Shown: piece by piece, positions 21,709 through 28,684 of the stretch | How the letters are laid out: the number at the start of each line of letters is the position of its first letter | Position numbering within the stretch: the first letter of the stretch is position 1 | NCBI GenBank assembly: GCA_934527255.1 | Contig: CAKTAM010000014.1 | Coordinates: 1 to 28,684, forward strand | Reading direction: 5' to 3' | DNA length: 28,684 bases | From: an uncultured Oscillospiraceae bacterium | GTDB lineage: Bacteria; Bacillota; Clostridia; Oscillospirales; Ruminococcaceae | Notes under the pieces: generated by a model | What the model saw: only the letters and a program-made list of their open reading frames with translations | Told to the model about the DNA's origin: nothing | Databases searched by the model: none | Made by a program: the position numbers and the translations under genes

Positions 21709-22554
21709 ATGACAAACGAGCAAGAAAAACAGCTTCGGCAGCTGGCGTGCCGCGTTCGCATGGGCATTCTGGAGGGGACGCACGCCGCCAAAAGCGGCCA
21801 TCCCGGCGGAAGCCTTTCGGCGGCCGATGTGCTGACCTGGCTGTATTTCCGCGAGATGAAGGTCGACCCAGCCCGCCCCGATTGGGAGGAGCGGGATCGC
21901 TTTGTGCTTTCCAAGGGGCACTGCGCGCCCGGCCTGTACGCCGCGCTGGCGCTGCGGGGCTTTTTCCCGGTGGAGGAGCTGAAGACCCTGCGCGCCATTG
22001 GCAGCCGCCTGCAGGGGCACCCCAACCGCTGCATGACCCCGGGTGTGGATATGTCGACCGGCAGCCTGGGGCAGGGTGTTTCCACGGCTTGCGGTATGGC
22101 GCTGGGGGCAAAGCACCGCGGCATGCCCAACCGCGTTTATACGCTGCTGGGCGACGGTGAAATTCAGGAGGGCCAGGTGTGGGAGGCTTTTCTGTTTGCC
22201 GCGCATTACAAGCTGGATAACCTGTGCGTCATCATTGACAACAACGGCCTGCAGATCGACGGGCGCATCGCCGATGTGATGAGCCCCTACCCCATTGATG
22301 AAAAAATGCGGGCGTTCGGCTTTGAGGTGGTGTGCATTGACGGCAACAGCTTCCCCGAGCTGGAGGCAGCCTTTGCCAAAGCGCGCGCTACAAAGGGCAA
22401 GCCGGCCTGCATTCTGATGCATACGGTCAAGGGCAAGGGCGTCAGCTTTATGGAGGATCAGGTCGGGTGGCACGGCAAGGCCCCCAACGACGAGCAGTAT
22501 GCACAGGGCATGGCCGAGCTGACGGCGGCGCTGAAAAAATGGGAGGCGGACTGA
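21709..22554 (+). CDS. Transketolase, N-terminal (TPP-binding) subunit
   Basis: A 281-residue half of a split transketolase, carrying the diphosphate-binding domain. Transketolase moves two-carbon ketol units between sugar phosphates in the pentose phosphate pathway; the split form is active as a complex with the next gene. Visible are SGHPGG (His31), SKGHCAPG (His71), GSLGQG at 118-123, and the TPP/metal motif GDGE (148-151) closing at IIDNNG (Asn178-Asn179). ATG 21709 is preferred: AGAGAGGA lies 8 nt upstream, whereas the GTG 21 nt earlier has none. Its stop codon is one nucleotide from the ATG of the next subunit, which indicates coupling. Confidence 0.96.
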   Translation: MTNEQEKQLRQLACRVRMGILEGTHAAKSGHPGGSLSAADVLTWLYFREMKVDPARPDWEERDRFVLSKGHCAPGLYAALALRGFFPVEELKTLRAIGSRLQGHPNRCMTPGVDMSTGSLGQGVSTACGMALGAKHRGMPNRVYTLLGDGEIQEGQVWEAFLFAAHYKLDNLCVIIDNNGLQIDGRIADVMSPYPIDEKMRAFGFEVVCIDGNSFPELEAAFAKARATKGKPACILMHTVKGKGVSFMEDQVGWHGKAPNDEQYAQGMAELTAALKKWEAD

Positions 22555-22555
22555 T

Positions 22556-23509
22556 ATGGCAGAGATGAAAAAAGTGGCGACGCGGGACGCTTACGGCAGC
22601 GCCCTGGCCGAGCTGGGAAAAGAGCACCCCGAGCTGGTGGTGCTGGATGCCGACCTGGCCGAGGCCACAAAAACCGTCACCTTCAAAAAAGAGTTTCCCG
22701 ACCGGCATTTTGACTGCGGCATTGCCGAGGCCAATATGATCGGTGTGGCGGCGGGGCTTTCCACCATGGGGTTGGTGCCCTTTGCCAGCAGCTTTGCCAT
22801 GTTTGCGGCGGGCCGCGCCTTTGAACAGGTGCGCAACACGCTGGGCTACCCCCAGTGCAATGTCAAAATCGGCGCGACGCACGGCGGTATTTCCGTCGGT
22901 GAGGACGGCGCTTCTCACCAGTGCTGTGAGGATTTTGCCCTGATGCGCAGCATTCCGGGCATGACGGTGGTCTGCCCCAGCGATGCGGTGGAAGCGCGCG
23001 CCGCCGTGCGCGCCGCCTTTGCCGTCAACGGGCCGGTGTACCTGCGCTTTGGGCGGCTGGCGGTGCCGGTCATCAACGACCGGCCCGACTATCACTTTGA
23101 GCTGGGCAAGGGCATCACGCTGCGTGCCGGGCGCGATGTGACCATTCTGGCAAACGGGCTGCTGGTGGCCGAGGCCCTGACGGCGGCCGAAACGCTGGCG
23201 GCAGAGGGCATTGATGCACGGGTGATTAACATCCACACCATCAAGCCGCTGGATGAAGAGCTGGTGCTGCAGGCCGCCCGCGAAACCGGCCTGCTCATCA
23301 CGGCCGAGGAGCACAGCATCATCGGCGGCCTGGGCGAGGCGGTGTGCGCGGTGTGCGCTGAGCATTGCCCGGTGCCGGTGCGCCGTATCGGCGTCAACGA
23401 CGAGTACGGGCATTCCGGCCCGGCTGCCGCGCTGCTGCAGCAGTTTGGCCTGTGCGCCGGGCATATTGCCGAGGTGACGCGCGCCGCCGTGCAGCAGAAA
23501 AACGCCTGA
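22556..23509 (+). CDS. Transketolase, C-terminal subunit
   Basis: A 317-residue partner carrying the pyrimidine-binding and C-terminal domains. The catalytic Glu that activates the TPP aminopyrimidine is Glu58 in CGIAEANM, followed by the F-rich FASSFAMFAAGRAFEQ helix, the THGGISVGEDGASHQ segment and LRFGR. The C-terminal domain contains VINIHTIKPLD and TAEEHSIIGGLG, as in transketolase and DXS relatives. Being split and lacking DXS-specific features, it is a transketolase rather than DXP synthase. GGGAGG at the end of the first subunit serves as the ribosome binding site. The operon ends at a strong hairpin. Confidence 0.96.
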   Translation: MAEMKKVATRDAYGSALAELGKEHPELVVLDADLAEATKTVTFKKEFPDRHFDCGIAEANMIGVAAGLSTMGLVPFASSFAMFAAGRAFEQVRNTLGYPQCNVKIGATHGGISVGEDGASHQCCEDFALMRSIPGMTVVCPSDAVEARAAVRAAFAVNGPVYLRFGRLAVPVINDRPDYHFELGKGITLRAGRDVTILANGLLVAEALTAAETLAAEGIDARVINIHTIKPLDEELVLQAARETGLLITAEEHSIIGGLGEAVCAVCAEHCPVPVRRIGVNDEYGHSGPAAALLQQFGLCAGHIAEVTRAAVQQKNA

Positions 23510-23545
23510 TTGCAGGTGCAGACAAACCGAACGTTCGCATACGGA

Positions 23546-23577
23546 GGCCCGCTGCCGTTTTGGCAGCGGGCCTTATT
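23546..23577 (+). terminator. Intrinsic terminator of the transketolase operon
   Basis: A perfect 11-bp stem GGCCCGCTGCC/GGCAGCGGGCC (23546-23556 with 23562-23572), a 5-nt loop and TTATT. The roughly 190 nt that follow, up to the next promoter, hold no gene; a GCTGTGCA/TGCACAGC pair near 23690-23725 is the only notable stem. Confidence 0.88.
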
Positions 23578-23760
23578 ACAATCCAGAGGAGTAGCGGAAG
23601 GCTGTTGACAGCAAGGCCCTTTTTATTGGGTGCCTGGTGGGGGCGGTTCAGGGCGGGTGCGGAAAAAAGGCCGCCGGGCGGCTGTGCAGACGCGCTGCAA
23701 AAAGGATGCACAGCGGCAGGAATGACCGTGCCTGCCGCAGGCAGAAAGCGGTAAAACGGC

Positions 23761-23789
23761 TTGCCTTGAAAAAAGCTTTTTGTTATACT
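23761..23789 (+). promoter_or_regulatory. Promoter of the NERD-domain gene
   Basis: TTGCCT (23761-23766), a 17-nt spacer and TATACT (23784-23789). Confidence 0.7.
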
Positions 23790-23822
23790 GAAAGCAGTAA
23801 CTTCCGCGAGGAGGGATGACGG

Positions 23823-25397
23823 ATGGACGTATGGCTTGACGCATGGCTTATTGTATTGCTGATTATAATTGCATTGGCAATCTATAGCGAACAGAAGCGG
23901 ATAGAGAAAGAAAAGCGTCGTCGCAGGGAGAATGAATTTTGGCGGCGCACTTGTCATAAAAAAATGCAGACATTCTCTTCGTTTACGCCGCAAGCATCCA
24001 ATCCGGGTACATATAAAGAAAAAGGAAGAACCGGGGAACTCGCTCTCTGGAGGCAGCTGCAAAATCTACCGGGGTACAAAAAAGTTCTACTTAACTGTTA
24101 TTTGCCAACAGCAGACGGCCGCACCAGCGAGGCTGATGTGATCTTACTGCACGAATCGGGGCTGTATGTGCTGGAATCCAAAAACTACAGCGGATGGATC
24201 TTCGGTACCGAAACGCAGCGCAATTGGGTGCAGTCGCTGCCGACCAGACGCGGCCGCGCACAGAAAAACTCTTTTTATAATCCCATCTGGCAAAATCAGG
24301 GACATTTGAAATGGTTGGAAGAATATCTGACCCGGCATCTGGAAACAGGGACGGCGCTGGAGGTGCCGCTGTATTCGGCCATTGTTTTTGGCGACGAGTG
24401 CGAGCTGAAGGATATCCGGCTGACCAGCGGGCAGCACTTTGTCGTTCGGCGAAAGGAGCTTTTACCGGCCCTTGCCCAAAATGCGGCCCAAAATGGAGAG
24501 ATGCTTACACAGGCGCAGATCGAGCAGCTGTACAATTGTCTGCAGCCGCTGACGCAGGTCAGCGAGGAGACCAGACGGCAGCATATCCGCGACGTTCAGC
24601 AGAAAAAAGCCGCCCGCCCCGCACAGGCTGCCGCATGGAAAACCGTTTTGCTGCAGGCGAACGCCTCTGCGCAGCCGCAACAGTCGTCGTCGACGCAAGG
24701 CCTTGCGGCAGGCCCGGCCACAGCATCGGCAGCAAAAAAGCAGGAAGCGCCCCGGCAGAATACCCGGACGGAAAATGCGGTACAGGCGGCTGCAAAGCCG
24801 CAGAATACACAAGCGCCCGGTGTACAGCCGCTTGACGGGAGGCCGCAGGCCGCCCCCGCGCAGGCGGCAGCGCCGGAACAGATACAGACGGCCCCACCGG
24901 CCGAACCGCTGCCGACCGCCGACAAACCGGCGCAGCCGCAGCCGACGGCCGCACAGCCTGCTGCAGAGGCCCCGGAACTGCCTGCCGACGAAAAGCTGTC
25001 AGCTACGGCCGTACAGCCGACAGCGGAAGCGGTACAGGCACCGCCGCAAACCACGGCTGCCTCGGCGGCCGACACGGCAGAAAGCGTACAGAACACGGCA
25101 GAAGGCGCAGGGATGGCGGCCGGAACGCCTGCCGGAACGCTGCCGGAGCAGTCGCCGGAACGGCCGACCGAGGAGATATTCCCAAAGCAGCAGGAAGCCG
25201 CGGCAGTTGTGGAGACAGCGGCTGCACCGCAGGCGGCGGAGCCTGCTGCCGCGTCGGCCGCGCTGCCGCCGACCTGCCCATGGTGCGGCGGCCGGTTGGT
25301 GCAGCGAACCGCCAGAAAGGGCGCGCGGGCCGGAAAAACGTTTTACGGCTGCTCCGCTTACCCGGCCTGCCGGTACATCCGAAACATCGACAAGTAA
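23823..25397 (+). CDS. Membrane-anchored NERD-domain protein with C4 zinc finger
   Basis: A 524-residue protein with four parts. A TM segment (about 8-21) is followed by a basic, probably cytoplasmic region. A NERD nuclease-related domain (about 65-215) has Glu72, Asp105 (SEAD), Glu118 and Lys120 (VLESKN) in the E/D-ExK arrangement, and NPIWQNQGHLKWL. Residues about 270-475 are a low-complexity linker rich in Ala, Pro, Gln and Glu. The topoisomerase-type C4 zinc ribbon is at 485-516 (CPWC, then CSAYPAC). NERD proteins are presumed nucleases and some also carry this finger; the role here is unknown, with DNA or phage-related functions possible. GGAGGG lies upstream of ATG 23823. GC shifts sharply within the gene: 43% and 77% in two 60-base lines I counted (23881 and 24901). 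Confidence 0.9.
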   Translation: MDVWLDAWLIVLLIIIALAIYSEQKRIEKEKRRRRENEFWRRTCHKKMQTFSSFTPQASNPGTYKEKGRTGELALWRQLQNLPGYKKVLLNCYLPTADGRTSEADVILLHESGLYVLESKNYSGWIFGTETQRNWVQSLPTRRGRAQKNSFYNPIWQNQGHLKWLEEYLTRHLETGTALEVPLYSAIVFGDECELKDIRLTSGQHFVVRRKELLPALAQNAAQNGEMLTQAQIEQLYNCLQPLTQVSEETRRQHIRDVQQKKAARPAQAAAWKTVLLQANASAQPQQSSSTQGLAAGPATASAAKKQEAPRQNTRTENAVQAAAKPQNTQAPGVQPLDGRPQAAPAQAAAPEQIQTAPPAEPLPTADKPAQPQPTAAQPAAEAPELPADEKLSATAVQPTAEAVQAPPQTTAASAADTAESVQNTAEGAGMAAGTPAGTLPEQSPERPTEEIFPKQQEAAAVVETAAAPQAAEPAAASAALPPTCPWCGGRLVQRTARKGARAGKTFYGCSAYPACRYIRNIDK

Positions 25398-25404
25398 GCT
25401 TTGC

Positions 25405-25442
25405 GCGCCCCTTCCGGGAGGAGCCCGGCAGGGGCGCTTTTT
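25405..25442 (+). terminator. Intrinsic terminator of the NERD gene
   Basis: An 8-bp stem GCGCCCCT/AGGGGCGC (25405-25412 with 25430-25437), an inner CCGGG/CCCGG pairing, and TTTTT. Confidence 0.88.
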
Positions 25443-25527
25443 CGTAAAAAACGATAAGGCGGCAGCTATGTACCCGGCGGTCAGGTGAATTTTTTCGGTT
25501 TGTTTATACGGGCTTCACATTTTACGC

Positions 25528-25533
25528 TATAAT
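25528..25533 (+). promoter_or_regulatory. -10 box of the ABC transporter promoter
   Basis: Consensus TATAAT (25528-25533) in an A/T-rich stretch, about 145 nt before the coding start. No good -35 is seen 17-18 nt upstream, so an activator or other sigma context is possible. The leader (25540-25676) shows no recognised riboswitch. Confidence 0.5.
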
Positions 25534-25676
25534 AAAGCCAGAGAGGAACGCCGCAGCAGTGTTGGCGCTGTGCCGATAAGACACGAAAGCGATAGGCAGC
25601 AGGCAAAGCGCCAGCCAAGGGGTGCGGCAGGAGCGGTCTGGCCGAAGGGCCGCCGCATGGGAAAGGAGAGTATGAT

Positions 25677-28634
25677 TTGCTGAAGCTGGATCAGATCACA
25701 AAGGAGTATGCCGCCGGAGACGAACGGGTGCAGGCGCTGAAAGGCGTCAGCCTGCAGTTTCGCGAAAGCGAGTTTGTCAGCATTCTGGGGCCGTCCGGCT
25801 GCGGAAAAACCACACTGCTGAACATCATCGGCGGGCTGGATCAGTACACCAGCGGCGACCTGGTCATCAATGGACGGTCGACCCGGCAGTTCCGCGACCG
25901 CGACTGGGATGCCTACCGCAACCATTCCATCGGGTTTGTGTTTCAAAGCTATAACCTGATACCGCATCAGAGCGTGCTGGCCAATGTGGAGCTGGCGCTG
26001 ACCCTCAGCGGCGTGGGCCGGGGCGAACGCCGCCGCCGGGCCATTGCCGCGCTGGAAAAGGTGGGCCTTGGCTCGCAGCTGCACAAGCGCCCCAACCAGA
26101 TGTCGGGCGGGCAGATGCAGCGGGTGGCCATTGCCCGCGCACTGGTCAACGAGCCCAGCATTCTGCTGGCGGATGAGCCCACCGGCGCGCTGGATACCGA
26201 AACCAGCGTACAGATCATGGAGCTGCTGAAGGAGATCGCCCGCGACCGGCTGGTAATCATGGTCACGCACAATCCCGAGCTGGCTGACCGCTATTCGACC
26301 CGTATCATCCGGCTGTTGGATGGCCGCGTTATTGACGACAGCGACCCGTACAGCGCGCCCGCCGCGCCGCAGCCTGCCGCCAGGCCAAAAGGCGGCCGCC
26401 GCGCAAAAACCTCCATGTCGGTGTTTACGGCGCTGTCGCTCAGCCTGAACAACCTGCTGACCAAAAAGACGCGCACGCTGCTGACGGCGTTTGCGGGCAG
26501 CATCGGCATTATCGGCATCGCGCTGATTTTGGCGCTGTCCAACGGCATTCAGACCTACATCGACCGCGTGCAGGAGGATACCCTCTCCAGCTACCCTGTC
26601 AGCATCGAGGCGCAGACGGTGGACATGTCCAGCGTGCTGTCCTCGCTGATGGGCGCGCACGGGGGCGACGCCGACGAGGGGCGGCAGGACGACCGGGTAT
26701 ACTCCTCTACCGTCATGTATGATATGCTGGACGCCATGAGCACGACCAGCACCCAGACCAACAACCTCAAGGCGTTCAAGGCATTTCTGGATACGGATGA
26801 AGAGTTGCGCAGCCATCTGAGCGCCGTGCAGTACACCTATGATCTGAACCTGAAAATTTACACCGAGGACCCGGACGGCAAGATCATCCGCAGCGACCTG
26901 ATGGCCCTGATGGAAACGGTGTACGGCGATATGATGAACGGCAACGCCTATGCTAGCCAGTACGCCAGCTTTGCCAATATGCAGCTGTGGGAGCAGATGC
27001 TGCCCGGCGAGGACGGCGAGCTGGTCAGCAGCCTGCTGAAGGAGCAGTACGACGTGCTGTACGGCCACTGGCCGACAAACGAAAATGAAGTGGTGCTGTT
27101 TGTCAACGAAAACAACGAGCTGTCGGATATGGTGCTGTATGCGCTGGGCCTGAAATCGGGCGAGGAGCTTTCCGAGGTGGTGCAGGCCAGCCTGCGGCAG
27201 GAGCCTATCGGCGAGGTGGAGGCGCAGTCGTTCACCTATGAGGAGCTGTGCGGCAAAACGTTTCAGCTGCTGCTGCCGTCGGAATGCTACCAGAAGGATG
27301 TGCAGAACGGGGCCTATCGCGATCTGACCGAGACGGATACCGGGCTGCGCTATCTGTACGATTCGGACGAGGTGGGCCGCACCCTGCGCATTGTGGGCAT
27401 TCTGCGGCCCAATGCGGATGCGACCGCCTCCATGATGGGCGGGGCCATCGGCTATACCACGGCGCTGACGCAGAGCGTGATGCAGCAGACCGCTGAGGCG
27501 AAGATCGTGCGTGCCCAGCTGGCCGACCCGACCACGGATGTGCTGACCGGCCTGCCGTTTGCCTCCGACGCGGACGCCGAGCCTACCGACGCCGAAAAGG
27601 CGCAGACCTTCCGCGAGCGGCTGCCACAGCTGAGTGTGCAGGAAAAGGCCGAAATGTATACGGCCGTACAGTCGATACCCTCGCAGGAATATGTGACGGC
27701 GGCGGTGGAGCAGGCGATGAACGGCCTGACCCGTGCCGACATCGAGGGGCAGCTGAAAGAAGCATATGCCGCCGAGATGGAGGTCGACCCGGCCACGCTG
27801 GACAGCTATATTGCCCAGATGAGCGACGACGAGCTGTTTGACTATGTGCGGCAGCTGATGGAAGAAAGCGTCCGCAGCCAGTATGCGGACGGCGTAACGG
27901 CACAGCTTTCGGCCCTCAGCGCCGACCAGCTGGCCGCCGCGTTTGATGCGGCCGAATTTACCGATGCGCAGTGGGCATGGATGTATGATAACTATATGCC
28001 GCCCACCACGTCCTCCTCGACCTTTGAGGAAAACTGTAAGCTGCTGGGCTGGGCAGATGAGAGCAGCCCGGCCTCCATTCAGCTGTATGCCGCCACCTTT
28101 GCCGACAAGGACGCCATTGCCGACTGCATCGCCCGCTATAACGAGGGCGTAACGCAGGAGGCGGACGAGATCTCGTACACCGACTATGTGGCGCTGCTGA
28201 TGAGCTCCATTACGACCATCATCAATGCCATTTCCTATGTACTCATTGCCTTTGTGGCCATTTCGTTGGTGGTCTCCTCCATCATGATCGGTATCATCAC
28301 CTACATTTCGGTGCTGGAGCGCACCAAGGAGATCGGCATTCTGCGGGCGATCGGCGCCTCGCGGCAGGATGTTTCGCGGGTGTTCAATGCTGAGACCCTG
28401 ATCGTGGGGCTGACCTCCGGTCTGCTGGGCATTGGGCTGACGCTGCTGATCACGCTGCCGGTGAATGCCCTCATCCGCCATTTGACGGGTATTTCCAGCC
28501 TGGGCGCAGCACTGCCGGTGGGCGCGGCCGCCGTGCTGGTGGCGATCAGTATGCTGCTGACGGTGATCGCCGGGCTGATCCCCAGCCGTCTGGCTGCCAA
28601 AAAGGATCCGGTCGTTGCCCTGCGCAGCGAATAA
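25677..28634 (+). CDS. MacB/FtsX-type ABC transporter, fused ATPase and permease
   Basis: A 985-residue single-chain exporter or mechanotransmitter of the MacB class. The ATPase (1-220) has Walker A GPSGCGKTT (38-46), Q-loop Gln90, signature MSGGQ (142-146), Walker B with Glu167 and switch His198. After a linker come TM1 (about 268-288), a very long extracytoplasmic region (about 290-845, roughly twice that of E. coli MacB), then three TM segments at about 850-877, 905-928 and 946-969. The FtsX-typical RTKEIGILRAIGAS lies between TM2 and TM3. The start is TTG 25677, with AGGAG 8 nt upstream and a canonical N terminus (LKLDQITKEY); the ATG at 25672 gives only three codons. The substrate is unknown; antimicrobial peptides or envelope hydrolase control are family roles. 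No terminator is seen before the window ends. Confidence 0.93.
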   Translation: MLKLDQITKEYAAGDERVQALKGVSLQFRESEFVSILGPSGCGKTTLLNIIGGLDQYTSGDLVINGRSTRQFRDRDWDAYRNHSIGFVFQSYNLIPHQSVLANVELALTLSGVGRGERRRRAIAALEKVGLGSQLHKRPNQMSGGQMQRVAIARALVNEPSILLADEPTGALDTETSVQIMELLKEIARDRLVIMVTHNPELADRYSTRIIRLLDGRVIDDSDPYSAPAAPQPAARPKGGRRAKTSMSVFTALSLSLNNLLTKKTRTLLTAFAGSIGIIGIALILALSNGIQTYIDRVQEDTLSSYPVSIEAQTVDMSSVLSSLMGAHGGDADEGRQDDRVYSSTVMYDMLDAMSTTSTQTNNLKAFKAFLDTDEELRSHLSAVQYTYDLNLKIYTEDPDGKIIRSDLMALMETVYGDMMNGNAYASQYASFANMQLWEQMLPGEDGELVSSLLKEQYDVLYGHWPTNENEVVLFVNENNELSDMVLYALGLKSGEELSEVVQASLRQEPIGEVEAQSFTYEELCGKTFQLLLPSECYQKDVQNGAYRDLTETDTGLRYLYDSDEVGRTLRIVGILRPNADATASMMGGAIGYTTALTQSVMQQTAEAKIVRAQLADPTTDVLTGLPFASDADAEPTDAEKAQTFRERLPQLSVQEKAEMYTAVQSIPSQEYVTAAVEQAMNGLTRADIEGQLKEAYAAEMEVDPATLDSYIAQMSDDELFDYVRQLMEESVRSQYADGVTAQLSALSADQLAAAFDAAEFTDAQWAWMYDNYMPPTTSSSTFEENCKLLGWADESSPASIQLYAATFADKDAIADCIARYNEGVTQEADEISYTDYVALLMSSITTIINAISYVLIAFVAISLVVSSIMIGIITYISVLERTKEIGILRAIGASRQDVSRVFNAETLIVGLTSGLLGIGLTLLITLPVNALIRHLTGISSLGAALPVGAAAVLVAISMLLTVIAGLIPSRLAAKKDPVVALRSE

Positions 28635-28684
28635 GGCCCGCCGGGTACAAAAGAAAACCGGCCGTCCGGCACAGAGCGGAATGC

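Noticed and set aside
25527..28481. 984-codon minus-strand frame opposite the ABC transporter
   Set aside because: It is an antisense shadow; the plus strand has the complete ABC signature set and FtsX-type permease.

Overview
The window is GC-rich, dense bacterial DNA. It carries Gram-positive (Firmicutes) hallmarks: AGGAGG-type ribosome binding sites, TTGACA-N17-TATAAT promoters, many intrinsic terminators, ThiT and FolT ECF S-components under TPP and THF riboswitches, a split transketolase, a FeoB-associated Cys-rich peptide and a DegV protein. Together these suggest a gut Clostridia of the Oscillospiraceae (Faecalibacterium/Gemmiger/Subdoligranulum-like). The genus is inference; no rRNA is present to confirm it.

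Layout. 1-2570 (+) is a ferrous-iron uptake operon: feoA, feoB and a Cys-rich membrane peptide, with a possible metalloregulator dyad at the left edge. 2606-3622 (+) is a stand-alone Cof-type HAD phosphatase with its own promoter and terminator. From about 3704 to 15087 nearly everything is on the minus strand: an SDR oxidoreductase; the thiamine S-component thiT with a complete TPP riboswitch leader; RNase R (rnr) with an expanded tandem-repeat tail; cysS; an M19 dipeptidase; a permuted-papain-like hydrolase; a DUF2142 membrane protein; and a CPBP membrane protease homologue. degV (+) faces an orphan type I specificity subunit hsdS (-) that is visibly AT-richer than its surroundings. Then come, on the minus strand, a two-TM protein of unknown function, a D,D-carboxypeptidase-like S11 protein, and folT behind a THF riboswitch. 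The right end (+) holds the split transketolase pair, a membrane-anchored NERD-domain protein with a zinc finger, and a long fused MacB/FtsX-type ABC transporter.

How the genes work together. There is no single large pathway. The themes are metal and vitamin acquisition (Feo, ThiT and FolT; the ECF energising module is not in the window), RNA and translation (RNase R, CysRS), the envelope (carboxypeptidase, dipeptidase, permuted-papain hydrolase, CPBP, MacB-like exporter) and central carbon metabolism (transketolase, which uses the TPP whose precursor ThiT imports).

Most noteworthy points: the 29-residue repeats at the RNase R C terminus, which also alternate in a two-repeat register; promoters whose -35 box contains the stop codon of the upstream gene (rnr/thiT and dipeptidase/cysS); a 24-nt perfect palindrome on the thiT -10 box; the orphan HsdS; the TM-NERD-linker-zinc finger protein; and a roughly 310-nt gene-free, stem-rich segment at 4740-5049. 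I found no CRISPR array, tRNA, rRNA, insertion sequence or prophage.
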